The translations under genes and the position numbers were made by a program. A DNA stretch of 64,000 nt from VMCP01 sp965659745 (GTDB lineage Bacteria > Bacteroidota > Bacteroidia > NS11-12g > UBA955). Shown piece by piece: positions 40,092 to 49,106 of this stretch. Positions within the stretch are counted from its first letter, which is position 1. Each line of letters begins with the position of its first letter. The stretch covers positions 30,601-94,600 of the forward strand of contig CBFHXF010000003.1 in assembly GCA_965659745.1 (NCBI GenBank). The letters are read 5' to 3'. The notes under the pieces are model-generated. The model did not search any database, was not told where the DNA came from, and saw only the letters and a list, made by a program, of their open reading frames with translations.

Positions 40092-40505
40092 TTATCGTTG
40101 TATTTTCAATCGTTTGGTTTGGTCAAATTCTTTAGAACGAATCCTGNNNNNNNNNNNNNNNNNNNNNNNNNNNNNNNNNNNNNNNNNNNNNNNNNNNNNN
40201 NNNNNNNNNNNNNNNNNNNNNNNNNNNNNNNNNNNNNNNNNNNNNACTAAATAAACTCCTTCCGGTAAATCGGGAAAGTACAAATTGATTTTACTATCGC
40301 CCTTAGAGATCTGCTGATAAATGCCAAAAACGGGAGTCCCAAAGATGGTAAAAATCTGCACATTCACATCATGGATGTTTAAATTTTCGATTTGGATGCT
40401 TGCGCGGTTTTGAGCCGGATTGGGCAACATTTGAAATGAGGGCATGGGTTGTGCGTAACTCCAAGCCCGGAACAACACGAATAAAATAAAGATGAATGCT
40501 CTCAT
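40092..40505 (-). CDS. mini-protein with a T9SS type A sorting domain, interrupted by N run
   Basis: A short protein consisting of a signal peptide (MRAFIFILFVLFRAWSYAQ) followed almost at once by a type A sorting domain: 'FQMLPNPAQNRASIQIE', 'VNVQIFTIFGTPVF' and 'INLYFPDLPEGVYL'. 99 N (40147-40245) follow. Direct joining of the flanks gives 'GVYLVRIRSKEFDQTKRLKIQR' in two pieces with a stop, the normal end of such domains. The mature protein would then be about 85 residues, with no cargo domain. It could be a secreted stub, or a remnant of a larger cargo gene that lost its front. Confidence 0.78.
   Translation of the reverse strand: MRAFIFILFVLFRAWSYAQPMPSFQMLPNPAQNRASIQIENLNIHDVNVQIFTIFGTPVFGIYQQISKGDSKINLYFPDLPEGVYLXXXXXXXXXXXXXXXXXXXXXXXXXXXXXXXXXXRIRSKEFDQTKRLKIQR
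40147..40245. other. assembly gap (99 N), probably no bases missing
   Basis: On the minus strand the flanks read ..GTTTATTTAGT and CAGGATTCG..; joined directly they read V-Y-L-V-R-I-R, the expected end of a type A sorting domain. Confidence 0.85.
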
Positions 40506-40733
40506 ACTGGGTAGAACTGCAAAACATGTGCCAAATTTTACTGTGATTATATTTACAGCTCTTTAAAGGCAAATAAGAAAATCGCAATGACAATACCCGT
40601 AATCTAAGCAATTTCCTATTAGCGGGTTGTTTACAAAAAGTTTTGAAACCAGGCTATTGGGAACGGTAGTAATACTATCAATACCCAAATGCTATCCGGG
40701 GTAAAGAGTCCTTTTAGGTATAGCTAAACTGCC
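40506..40733. other. noncoding stretch after the M1 peptidase gene
   Basis: 228 bp without a supported gene. It must hold the promoter of the sorting-domain protein; no clear TAnnTTTG box or terminator was recognised. Confidence 0.4.
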
Positions 40734-43193
40734 TTACATTCCTGTGATTTTTTTTCTTAATGAAATACTCTTAGAATCGCCGCCTTCCCATTTCAAGACT
40801 TCGGATTTTAGTAGTTGTGACATTAGGGTTTGGGATCCAAAATAGTTGATTATGCCCCATGCTGAACCGTTTAATCGGGAATTGAAATTAGTGGCTGCTT
40901 CAAATAAATTTTGAGCCAATTCGGCATCCAGATAATTCATGCGCTGCAATGCCTGTAAAGCTAGGGTGCGTGTGCGAAATTCGTATTTTGGACCTGCCAT
41001 ATTTACTAAAGCTTTGCGCATGCCAGGGCCCATTTTAGGGTAAATGGCTTGGGCTTTTTCTAAATATTTAATTTTGATGCCGTGTGTATGACCATCGACG
41101 GTATTGATTTTATCTAAAATGGTGCTTTGGCGGGGGGCATAGAGTGGGTGGTCAAAAATGCGATCTAATACGGTTTCAATAATTACATAGCTCGAATCTA
41201 AAAGTAAATTCTCGAACATAGACTCTGTAGATTTTAAAATAGGTGCATTCTGCGCAAAAGTCAAACGTACTTGTGCTTGTTTATCGGTAGCAATGCTTTT
41301 TATGATTTGAATGGGAACGCCACTGTCGGACAGCAGCTGTGAGGCAATTTCCCCCCGAATAAAATCGAATGTTTCCTTTGAAAATGCTTCCATTAGAGCG
41401 GTTCGTTTAAATTCCGGTGCCGCGTTTCTCAAGGCAATGAGCGCGTCGTAACGATCGAGCATAAATGCGGCTTTTTGAAATTGGGAAAGCCATTCGGATT
41501 CCGTTTTGGGGAAGTCGATTTCCTTTAAAACGAAAGATCCTTCATCAAACAAAACGAAATCGATATCGCCGTTTGAGGCTACTTTGAACGTTTCTGTGGT
41601 CTTTTTAAGGTTTTGAGTGAATCGTTTCACACTGCCGTCTTTATAATAAATGGCCATGTCTATAGGAATCTCGAAATGCCTTACCACGGCATCTTGTGTA
41701 TGCGTTTGATCTACAAAAAATTGAATTTCTTGGTCGTTTTTGAAATAACGCACCCTGAATTTAGGTTCGCCTCCTCGGTGGATCCATTGATCGAAGAAAG
41801 CGTCTACATTTATGCCCGTTGCATCGATAAACGCCTTTTGTAAGTCCCAAGTTTCAACCGTTTTGAAGGCATATTGATTCAAATAATATTGAATGCCTCG
41901 ACGGAAATTATCGCGTCCGATTTGGTGTTGAAGCATATATAAAATAGAAGCGCCTTTGGGATAATGACGGGAAGAACCCGACTGGGAATGGCGCACAGGG
42001 AGCGAATTTTCGCGTCCGGCGGCGATGGCGCTGTTCATATGGTTTCTAAAGTACCACGCTTGGTGTTCGTTGGAGAATAAATGGCCTTCTACCAGCCCGG
42101 GATAAAACGTAGCAAAACTTTCTTGTAGCCATTGTTCGTTGTCTTTGCGGCCGGTTATATAATCGCCAAACCACTGATGGGTGGCCTCGTGTGCATTGAC
42201 GCTTACATAGTTGCGATTTAATAAATACGCCCGTTGGTCGATCCAGAAAAAGTCGCCCAAAACGGTGGCGGAGGTGTTCTCCATAGCCCCATACAGAAAA
42301 TCTTGAACCATTACTTGAGAATAGCTTCCCCAAGGATAAGGAACGCCGATTTCATCGGCCAAAAAATCGAGGATTTCCTCGCTGTATCGGCTGGTAGGCT
42401 CTAAGCGTTCGGGGTGCTCAGGATAATACCAAAACTGGTGTTCGATGCCTTTTTTACTTTTGCTTTTCTTGATGGCATATTGGTCAATGGCAAGCATCAA
42501 TAAGTATCCGGCATGCGGTTTTTTGAGAGAATAATGCCAGGTTTTGGTGCCGTCTTTTTTATTTTCTTTGGTGGAAATTAATTCGCCGTTTGACAATACT
42601 TGGTACTTTTTATCGAAGGTGATGAGGGTCTCGGTGGTGAACTTATCACTGCGATCGTCGATCATGGGAATCCAATGGCGGTTGTCAATTCCTTGACCTT
42701 GTGTCCAAATTTGTCGCCGCGACATATGGGCGGGTTCTTCAATGGTATCTAAGTTCCAACCGATAAAATAGAGGCCTCGTTTGGGCGTTGCGGTATAGCT
42801 AATTTCGAGGGTATGTTCTGAAAGGTATTCGAAGGTAGTTTTTCGCATATTTCGAAGGGATTCGGTGTTTTTAACCACAAGGCCGTCAGTATTGGAGTAA
42901 AAATCGGTCTTAACGCCATCGAGTGTAACCGAATTGATGGCGATACCTGGAGCATGAAGGAAGAGGGTGTCGAGGTGAGACTGAAGCATTTTGAAGGTAT
43001 GGGTCACATTACCTATTACTTTGTTTTGTTGGGGGATAAATGACACTTCCACGCGCATATGGGTAACGTCGATATTGCGATTTCTTTCGCTTGCCCCTGG
43101 GTCGTCGTGGTAACTATGGGTATGGGGGAATTGTGAAAATAGGCTGCCGATACACAGGGCTGTGCTTAGGAAAAAAAGGATCAATCGCTTCAT
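40734..43193 (-). CDS. M1-family metallo-aminopeptidase, secreted
   Basis: An 819-residue zinc aminopeptidase. A signal peptide (KRLILFFLSTALCIGSLFSQ) is followed by the N-terminal beta domain, the exopeptidase motif 'YGAMENTSATV' and the zinc site 'VNAHEATHQWFGDYITG' with the third ligand Glu in 'NEQWLQESFATFYP'. 'GASILYMLQHQIGRDNFRRGIQYYLNQYAFKTVETWDLQKAF' is the usual catalytic-domain end, and HEAT-like helices fill the C-terminal 250 residues. It removes N-terminal residues from peptides, probably in the periplasm or at the cell surface. A near-consensus TATTTTCG box (43203-43210, minus) lies before the start. Confidence 0.95.
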   Translation of the reverse strand: MKRLILFFLSTALCIGSLFSQFPHTHSYHDDPGASERNRNIDVTHMRVEVSFIPQQNKVIGNVTHTFKMLQSHLDTLFLHAPGIAINSVTLDGVKTDFYSNTDGLVVKNTESLRNMRKTTFEYLSEHTLEISYTATPKRGLYFIGWNLDTIEEPAHMSRRQIWTQGQGIDNRHWIPMIDDRSDKFTTETLITFDKKYQVLSNGELISTKENKKDGTKTWHYSLKKPHAGYLLMLAIDQYAIKKSKSKKGIEHQFWYYPEHPERLEPTSRYSEEILDFLADEIGVPYPWGSYSQVMVQDFLYGAMENTSATVLGDFFWIDQRAYLLNRNYVSVNAHEATHQWFGDYITGRKDNEQWLQESFATFYPGLVEGHLFSNEHQAWYFRNHMNSAIAAGRENSLPVRHSQSGSSRHYPKGASILYMLQHQIGRDNFRRGIQYYLNQYAFKTVETWDLQKAFIDATGINVDAFFDQWIHRGGEPKFRVRYFKNDQEIQFFVDQTHTQDAVVRHFEIPIDMAIYYKDGSVKRFTQNLKKTTETFKVASNGDIDFVLFDEGSFVLKEIDFPKTESEWLSQFQKAAFMLDRYDALIALRNAAPEFKRTALMEAFSKETFDFIRGEIASQLLSDSGVPIQIIKSIATDKQAQVRLTFAQNAPILKSTESMFENLLLDSSYVIIETVLDRIFDHPLYAPRQSTILDKINTVDGHTHGIKIKYLEKAQAIYPKMGPGMRKALVNMAGPKYEFRTRTLALQALQRMNYLDAELAQNLFEAATNFNSRLNGSAWGIINYFGSQTLMSQLLKSEVLKWEGGDSKSISLRKKITGM

Positions 43194-43247
43194 AGTGAGT
43201 TACGAAAATAGCGGCTTTGGGTGGCTTCAAAAAAATCTTCAAAAAAA

Positions 43248-43280
43248 TTTGGAAATAATAATTCGAAGGCATTACCTTTG
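43248..43280 (+). promoter_or_regulatory. promoter of tRNA-Asp
   Basis: TTTG at 43248-43251 and TACCTTTG at 43273-43280 are spaced by 21 nt, fitting the Bacteroidota -33/-7 consensus. The tRNA begins 25 nt downstream. Confidence 0.65.
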
Positions 43281-43305
43281 CAGTCCCTTCAACAAGGAGG
43301 TAGAC

Positions 43306-43382
43306 GGTTCGGTAGTTCAGCTGGTTAGAATACGTGCCTGTCACGCACGGGGTCGCGGGTTCGAGTCCCGTCCGGACCGCCA
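43306..43382 (+). tRNA. tRNA-Asp (GTC)
   Basis: A full cloverleaf. Acceptor GGTTCGG pairs with CCGGACC (one G-T), the anticodon stem CGTGC/GCACG encloses loop CTGTCAC with anticodon GTC, and the T-arm has GGTTCGAGTCCC. Discriminator G is followed by an encoded CCA (43380-43382). Confidence 0.97.
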
Positions 43383-43384
43383 GA

Positions 43385-43417
43385 AAAACAGCACTCTTCG
43401 GAGTGCTGTTTTGTTTT
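43385..43417 (+). terminator. terminator of tRNA-Asp
   Basis: AAAACAGCACTC (43385-43396) and GAGTGCTGTTTT (43401-43412) enclose a TTCG tetraloop, an extra-stable hairpin, followed by T-rich bases. Confidence 0.88.
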
Positions 43418-43549
43418 CCTACAATTTTTGTTTTCCTACAATTTAAAATTTGGGCCTAGTGGATTCTTTTGGGATTAATTTAAGGGTCATGGGATTAAGT
43501 CATCACACAGATTAACCGTAGCGTAACATTTCGGACGTATTTTTGACTC

Positions 43550-44884
43550 ATGTTTAGATTATTGCAGAATTCGCAAATTTTGAAGATTTTATTTTTGGTG
43601 TTTTTCGCAAATTGGGGTGGAGCGCCGATTTATTCGCAGCTGGTTTCAGGTCCTATGATTGGTGCCGTTGATTTTAAAGAAGTAAAAATCTGGCTTCAAA
43701 CCCAAAGCGAAAAATACGTTTACATTAAATATCGCCCGAAAGGATCTTCAGATAGATTCCTAGAAACTCAAACGGTTTTAACCAATAAGGACAGGGCGTT
43801 TACGGCCGTATTGGTAGCTGATAAAGTGGAACCCGGTACGGAATACGAGTATGAAATTTCAGTAAGCGGTGAACCCGTAATTTCAAATGTTTCTTACAAT
43901 TTCAAAACCCAAAAACATTGGCAATACAGAACCAATCCTCCCGAATTCTCATTTTTGGCGGGCAGCTGTGTTTATGTCAATGATAGTGCAACCGATCGAC
44001 CCGGGAAACCCTATGGTGGCGACGTTCAAATATTCAATGCAATGGCCAATCATAACGCTGATTTTATGTTGTGGTTAGGAGATAATACGTACTATCGAGA
44101 GGTAGATTGGAATACCCGTACGGGCATGTTGTATCGCAATACCCACACTCGCAAACTGCCCGAAATGCAAGCACTCTTATCGAAAATGGCACATTATGCC
44201 ATCTGGGATGATCACGATTTTGGTCCCAACAATAGCGACCGTTCCTTTTGGAATAAAGAAACAGCCCGTGAAGTATTTACGTATTTTTGGGCCAATCCTA
44301 GTTATGGACTTCCCAATAACGGTGGGATTACCAGTATGTTCACGTGGAACGATGTAGATGTTTTCTTACTCGATAACCGCCACTTCCGAAGTCCCAATGA
44401 ACGCAAATCAGGAGACAGAACGATTTTAGGAAAAATACAGTTAGAATGGTTGAAAGATGCGCTCGCCTCTTCTACGGCACCTTTTAAGATTGTTGCCATG
44501 GGCGGACAATTATTAAGCGATGCCCGTAAATATGAAATGTACAGCAATTACGGATTCGAAACCGAAAGGAATGAAATCATTACGTATATCCAAGAGGAAG
44601 GAATTAAAGGGGTTGTCTTTATTAATGGAGATCGACATCATACCGAATTAAGTGTGCTCAAAGACGAAGGTAAACCGGCTATTTATGATTTAACGGTTTC
44701 TCCTCTCACCAGTGGTTCTCATTTTAGCGATGAAGTGAATAATTTGCGGGTTCCCGAAACCTATGTGGCCGAACAGAACTACGCTGAAATTTTCGTAAAA
44801 GGTCCTTATAAAAAGCGTTACATAGAAGTGGTAGTCTTCGATAAATTGGGTAAAAAGCTTTGGGAAAAACGATTGGAGCCGTAA
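43550..44884 (+). CDS. PhoD-like secreted phosphatase
   Basis: A 444-residue metallophosphoesterase. A hydrophobic signal (KILFLVFFANWGGAPIYSQ) is followed by a fibronectin-like N-terminal domain (~30-125) and the PhoD catalytic domain with 'FLAGSCVYVND', 'NADFMLWLGDNTYY', 'MAHYAIWDDHDFGPNNSD', 'VDVFLLDNRHFRSPNE' and 'GVVFINGDRHHTELSV', which carry the metal-binding Asp, Asn and His residues. It is expected to cleave phosphate mono- or diesters outside the inner membrane. The phosphate uptake genes at 49107-52780 are a plausible functional partner. Confidence 0.92.
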   Translation: MFRLLQNSQILKILFLVFFANWGGAPIYSQLVSGPMIGAVDFKEVKIWLQTQSEKYVYIKYRPKGSSDRFLETQTVLTNKDRAFTAVLVADKVEPGTEYEYEISVSGEPVISNVSYNFKTQKHWQYRTNPPEFSFLAGSCVYVNDSATDRPGKPYGGDVQIFNAMANHNADFMLWLGDNTYYREVDWNTRTGMLYRNTHTRKLPEMQALLSKMAHYAIWDDHDFGPNNSDRSFWNKETAREVFTYFWANPSYGLPNNGGITSMFTWNDVDVFLLDNRHFRSPNERKSGDRTILGKIQLEWLKDALASSTAPFKIVAMGGQLLSDARKYEMYSNYGFETERNEIITYIQEEGIKGVVFINGDRHHTELSVLKDEGKPAIYDLTVSPLTSGSHFSDEVNNLRVPETYVAEQNYAEIFVKGPYKKRYIEVVVFDKLGKKLWEKRLEP

Positions 44885-44904
44885 AGTGACATAATCGTAC
44901 ATTC

Positions 44905-44973
44905 TATTTTTGCAGTTTTCGCAAAAGCCGGCTTCTGATATAGATTCTATTTCCTGAGTTATTTCTATTTTTG
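44905..44973 (+). promoter_or_regulatory. two -7 boxes before the C1q-like pair
   Basis: TATTTTTG occurs exactly at 44905-44912 and again at 44966-44973, 71 and 10 nt before the ATG at 44984. Neither has a clear -33 partner. Confidence 0.4.
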
Positions 44974-44983
44974 TTAAAACTTT

Positions 44984-45694
44984 ATGAGTGTTTCTAAAAA
45001 GTGGATTTTAGGAGTATTGGGTTTATGGGTCCAAATTAATTTTGCTCAAGTGGGTATTGGCACAAATACACCCCATACGAGCGCTATGTTAGACGTAAGT
45101 AGCACATCTAAGGGATTTCTTCCTCCGCGTATGACCGCCGCGCAACGTTCTAATATTGCTTCACCGGTTGAGGGTTTATTGGTTTATCAGACCGACGGCG
45201 ACAAAGGGCTTTACCAATACCAAAGCGCGCAATGGATGCGCTGTAAAAATGAATCTAACGCCCCAATAAAGGTATTTACAACTAAAACAACGGTACAATC
45301 TATACCATCAGCGGCATATACTACCCTTACTTCATGGGCTACCCCAACCATAAATAATTCTTCAGGAGCTTGGAATGCAACAACCGGGGTTTTTACAGCT
45401 CCCAGAGATATGAGGATTTTTGTAAGTGCTAATTTGGTGTATGCATCTCATTCAACCGGGAATAATGAGTATTCATTAGCATTTTATGTGAACGGCACCG
45501 CTGTTTCATGTCAAGCGTTTGAATTTGGTTACAACCAAACGCGTTTTATGCCCATAAATGGAGCTCAGGGAATAATTGATTTGGAATCGGGCGATGAGCT
45601 AACTCTTCGGACTATGCAAGTAACGGGTTCTAATTTGAATACCCATAGTAACGGGAATACATTGTCGATTTTGGAATTGAATACGTTTCAATGA
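44984..45694 (+). CDS. secreted C1q/TNF-like domain protein A
   Basis: A 236-residue protein with a signal peptide (SKKWILGVLGLWVQINFAQ). The N-terminal part has the Bacteroidota motif 'GIGTNTPHTSAMLDVSSTSKGFLPPRMTAAQR..I..P..GLLVYQTD', often seen before fibre-like or trimeric domains. Residues ~100-236 look like a C1q/TNF-type jelly roll: 'TPTINNSSGAWNATTGVFTAPRDMRIFVSANL' followed by 'GDELTLRTMQ'. The protein is probably trimeric and surface-exposed or secreted; no sorting domain is visible at the end. It overlaps its paralogue by 4 nt. Confidence 0.82.
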   Translation: MSVSKKWILGVLGLWVQINFAQVGIGTNTPHTSAMLDVSSTSKGFLPPRMTAAQRSNIASPVEGLLVYQTDGDKGLYQYQSAQWMRCKNESNAPIKVFTTKTTVQSIPSAAYTTLTSWATPTINNSSGAWNATTGVFTAPRDMRIFVSANLVYASHSTGNNEYSLAFYVNGTAVSCQAFEFGYNQTRFMPINGAQGIIDLESGDELTLRTMQVTGSNLNTHSNGNTLSILELNTFQ

Positions 45695-46434
45695 GGTATC
45701 TATTTTTCATAATCTCTTTTATGGCCGCTTGGCTTGAAGCCCAAATTATCATAGGAGATAATGCATCGTCTCAAACTTCAGCGAAACTCCAAATTGAGTC
45801 GACTCAAAAAGGGTTTAAAATACCCTCCCTCACTTCAACGGAACGGAATGCTATTGCTTCTCCCGCCGGTGGCCTTTTAGTTTTTCAAACCAATGCACCC
45901 AGTGGTCATTATTTATTTAACGGATCCAATTGGGTTAAGTTAGATTTTGCCGATACTGCATTGATAAATGTGTATGCCGAGAATTCAGGAGGGCAAACCA
46001 TAAATTATGCTACAGAAACCGAAATTGGATCTTGGGATATTCCTTTTATCGATAATTCATCAGGTGCATTTAATAGGAGTACGGGTATTTTTACTGCCCC
46101 TAGAGACATGACTGTTTATGTTTCCGGTCGTTTGGTGTATGGTACGCATTATCAAGCATCCGGGTTTGAATATTACACCGTTATTGCGGTGAATAATTTC
46201 CATAGATCACCTGCAACCTATGCATTTAGCAATGGTACTTCAGGAGCGAACTTCAATGGGAATGGGTATAAAAGTATTAACGGTTCTTGTGCTATAGTAA
46301 ATCTTAAAAAGGGAGATGAATTAACGTTTAACTCTCGACACACAGCGGCAAATGCAAGTGTAGGCGCGAGTTCTCTAACCACACATTCCAATGGAACGTA
46401 TCTTTTGATTCGAGAGATTCCCGATTACCTGTAA
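45691..46434 (+). CDS. secreted C1q/TNF-like domain protein B (paralogue of A)
   Basis: A 247-residue protein whose ATG overlaps the stop of the previous gene (ATGA). It has the same layout: signal peptide (YLFFIISFMAAWLEAQ), the 'SAKLQIESTQKGFKIPSLTSTERNAIASPAGGLLVFQTN' motif and a C-terminal jelly-roll domain with 'IDNSSGAFNRSTGIFTAPRDMTVYVSGRLVYG' and 'LKKGDELTFNSRH'. The two probably came from a local duplication and form heteromeric or alternative trimers. Ligand unknown. Confidence 0.82.
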   Translation: MRYLFFIISFMAAWLEAQIIIGDNASSQTSAKLQIESTQKGFKIPSLTSTERNAIASPAGGLLVFQTNAPSGHYLFNGSNWVKLDFADTALINVYAENSGGQTINYATETEIGSWDIPFIDNSSGAFNRSTGIFTAPRDMTVYVSGRLVYGTHYQASGFEYYTVIAVNNFHRSPATYAFSNGTSGANFNGNGYKSINGSCAIVNLKKGDELTFNSRHTAANASVGASSLTTHSNGTYLLIREIPDYL

Positions 46435-46752
46435 TATAACTACTTCCATTTTTACTTTGACTTCACTTTGAGCAATCCAAAGTGTTAATCCTATTTTTAG
46501 GTTCCGTTATGCAAATTCTGAGCTCGCCCTCAGATTGTTATAGTTTAATTTAGTCTAAAAAAAAGGTGTCTGTAATAAATTAATGGAGCGTTTTTTGTGT
46601 TAGGTTTTAGTGCAACTTGCTTCTGTTTTAGTAAGAGTCACGGAAGTGTTATAAATTGTCTAGAATATTTGTGGATATTTGATTTTCCCTGGTTGATATC
46701 GTTATGATTACCAACTTAAATTTAGAATTATTAAAATTTAAGTTGTGTAGTT
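46435..46752. other. 318-bp intergenic region
   Basis: No gene is seen. A small hairpin, CACTTTG / CAAAGTG (46464-46470, 46478-46484), lies 30 nt after the C1q-like pair and may end that transcript, though it lacks a T run. Near-consensus -7 boxes (AATATTTG and GATATTTG) occur around 46663-46682. A perfect 12-bp inverted repeat ends 7 bp before the next ATG and has its own entry. Confidence 0.5.
46712..46745 (+). promoter_or_regulatory. perfect 12-bp inverted repeat before the FG-GAP lipoprotein
   Basis: CAACTTAAATTT (46712-46723) and AAATTTAAGTTG (46734-46745) are exact reverse complements around a 10-nt AT-rich spacer, ending 7 bp before the ATG. It may be an operator or an mRNA hairpin that blocks translation initiation. 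Confidence 0.6.
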
Positions 46753-49023
46753 ATGAAATACTTGTGTAGTGCGTTAGTGGTTTTGGGACTGTTGTTTTCT
46801 GCATGTCAGCCAAAAATAGATGTTAATAATGCCGGTTCGGAGAGCTTAGATCCGAGGTTTGAGGGAAACCGTCAGATGGCGGTGCTATTGGATAGTTTGA
46901 ATTCAGTGGCCAATTTCCAAACGAATTATTTTCTAAGTGGCAAAAGAGCGGAGCATCTTTTACTCAATAAACCCTCCTTTAAATCAGGGAATGAGGCCAT
47001 TGTATGGTATTTGAAATATGCGTTTGAATTACTCAATTCGGGTAACGCACACGGTGCTATAAAGGAGATTGAAACGTTTCTTAAAGATTTCAATGGAAGC
47101 GATGAAGAGAAAATTCGAGTACCTCAATTCAAATCGCTTTACGAATTGTTGGCAGTGGCCTATCTACGTCATGGAGAAAATGAAAACTGCGTGGCCAATC
47201 ACAATTCCGAAAGTTGTATACTGCCTCTTAAAGGAAAGGCTATCCACCTTAAAAAACAGGGTTCCCAACAGGCCATGCGTTATTATGCCATGTTATTGGA
47301 AGTTTACCCAGATGATATTCAATTAAAATGGCTCTTTAATATAGCGGCAATGACGTTAGGCGATTTCCCCCAAGGTGTTCCGGAAAAATTCAGAATTGAT
47401 TTTGCGGCTGCCGATACCAAGGTTCCGGGATTTACTCCTTTATTTAATGCAGCTACTGATTTGGGCGTGGATGTTAAAGGCTTGTCGGGCGCAGGCATTA
47501 TTGAAGATTTTAATGGCGATGGTTTTATGGATGTTTTCGCCAGTTCCTATGGTATAAAAGACAATGTAACCTTGTTTTTTTCGGATGGTAAAGGCGGGTT
47601 TGTTGATGTTACCGATTCTTCCCAATTGCGTGGTATTACGGGCGGATTGAATGCCAAACAGGCGGATTTTAATAATGATGGATTCGTGGATATTCTGTTA
47701 TTGCGAGGGGCTTGGTTGGATGAAGGCGGTGAATGGCCCAATAGTTTGTTGCGTAATAACGGCGATGGCACATTCAGCGACATAACCTTTGCAGCGGGGA
47801 TGGGTTCGAGCTTTTATCCCACCGAAACGGCCACTTGGGCCGACGTAAATAACGACGGATGGGTGGATGTTTTTATTGCCAACGAGAATAATGATAAAAA
47901 CGCCCACCCTTGTGAACTTTTTGTCAATAACGGCGACGGAACATTCACCGATAAAGCTAAGGATTGGGGCATGGATGGGAATTTTGGATATGCAAAAGCG
48001 GCTAATTTTGCCGACTTCAATAACGATGGTTGGATGGATTTGTTTTTGGGCTGTTTAGGTCAACCCAATTATTTATTTATGAATCGGGGGAAGCAGCCGA
48101 ACGGCGAATTAAAATTTGAAAATATTGCCAATAAAGCGGGTGTAACCTTGCCCAATATGTCGTTTCCGGCTATTGTAGTCGATTTTGACCACAATGGATA
48201 TCCGGATATTTTGAGTACCTCCTTTCCATTAAATCGTTTGGATTATGTAGCCCAAGATGTAGGGGAAGAGATGTTAGGAATTCCAAATAAAGTAGAAAAG
48301 ACCAAGTTGTTTTTGAACCAGGGAAATGAAACCTTTAAAGAGGTCAGTAAGGAATGGAATATCGATAAAATGATATTTGCCATGGGCTTCAATTCGGGCG
48401 ATTTGAATAACGACGGTTGGATTGATGTGTATGCAGGTACAGGAGCATTCGCATTTACTACTTTAGTTCCCAATAGGGTATTTCTGAATCGCGGAGGAAA
48501 AGGTTTTGATGAGGTTACCATGAGTTCAGGAATGGGACATTTACAAAAAGGACATGGAATTGGGTTTGGAGATTTAGATAATGACGGAGATCAAGATGTA
48601 TATGTTACTTTGGGAGGAGCAGTTGAAGGTGACGACGCACATAATGCACTGTTTGTAAATCCGAATACGGGTAACAATTGGCTTCGCTTGAAGTTGAGCA
48701 GTAGAGAAAATAAAAATTGCATTGGTGCGAGAGTGCGGGTAACGGGAAAAACAGCCTCGGGTAACCTGCAAAATTGGTATCATACCGTTGGTGATGGAGG
48801 AACTTTTGGATCTAATAGTATGGAGTTAGAGATAGGGATGGGCGCCTTAATTGAAATTTTGGAGGTTGGAATCGATTGGCCAGGAAGGAAAACAGAGGTT
48901 TATAAAGGATTTGACATCAATAAAGCTTGGATATGTAAAGAAGGAGTGATTAAGCCCCAAATACGGAAACTCAAGCGCAATGCATTGAAAGGCAATTCGG
49001 GGAGCAAGGCATGCTGTAAGTAG
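46753..49023 (+). CDS. FG-GAP/VCBS-repeat lipoprotein with ASPIC/UnbV domain
   Basis: A 756-residue lipoprotein (leader ending 'GLLFSAC'). After a helical region of ~180 residues come seven calcium-loop type repeats of the form D-x-N/D-x-D-G-x-x-D, such as 'DFNGDGFMDVF', 'DFNNDGFVDIL', 'DVNNDGWVDVF', 'DFNNDGWMDLF', 'DLNNDGWIDVY' and 'DLDNDGDQDVY', which make a seven-bladed integrin-alpha-like propeller. The C-terminal ASPIC/UnbV domain contains 'CIGARVRVTGK' and 'SNSMELEIGMGA..ILEVGIDWPGR'. It ends KACCK. It is probably surface-exposed; the ligand is unknown. CRTAC1-like proteins share this layout. Confidence 0.88.
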   Translation: MKYLCSALVVLGLLFSACQPKIDVNNAGSESLDPRFEGNRQMAVLLDSLNSVANFQTNYFLSGKRAEHLLLNKPSFKSGNEAIVWYLKYAFELLNSGNAHGAIKEIETFLKDFNGSDEEKIRVPQFKSLYELLAVAYLRHGENENCVANHNSESCILPLKGKAIHLKKQGSQQAMRYYAMLLEVYPDDIQLKWLFNIAAMTLGDFPQGVPEKFRIDFAAADTKVPGFTPLFNAATDLGVDVKGLSGAGIIEDFNGDGFMDVFASSYGIKDNVTLFFSDGKGGFVDVTDSSQLRGITGGLNAKQADFNNDGFVDILLLRGAWLDEGGEWPNSLLRNNGDGTFSDITFAAGMGSSFYPTETATWADVNNDGWVDVFIANENNDKNAHPCELFVNNGDGTFTDKAKDWGMDGNFGYAKAANFADFNNDGWMDLFLGCLGQPNYLFMNRGKQPNGELKFENIANKAGVTLPNMSFPAIVVDFDHNGYPDILSTSFPLNRLDYVAQDVGEEMLGIPNKVEKTKLFLNQGNETFKEVSKEWNIDKMIFAMGFNSGDLNNDGWIDVYAGTGAFAFTTLVPNRVFLNRGGKGFDEVTMSSGMGHLQKGHGIGFGDLDNDGDQDVYVTLGGAVEGDDAHNALFVNPNTGNNWLRLKLSSRENKNCIGARVRVTGKTASGNLQNWYHTVGDGGTFGSNSMELEIGMGALIEILEVGIDWPGRKTEVYKGFDINKAWICKEGVIKPQIRKLKRNALKGNSGSKACCK

Positions 49024-49106
49024 GCAATATTATCATTGTGTTAAATTATCCAATGTTATGAAATTGTTAAAATAAGGTTTCTATTATTGCAAATCAATTT
49101 ACGAAT

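Noticed and set aside
43306..43382. tRNA-Asp as an integration site of a genomic island
   Set aside because: No integrase and no repeat of the tRNA 3' end was seen nearby; the tRNA has its own promoter and terminator.
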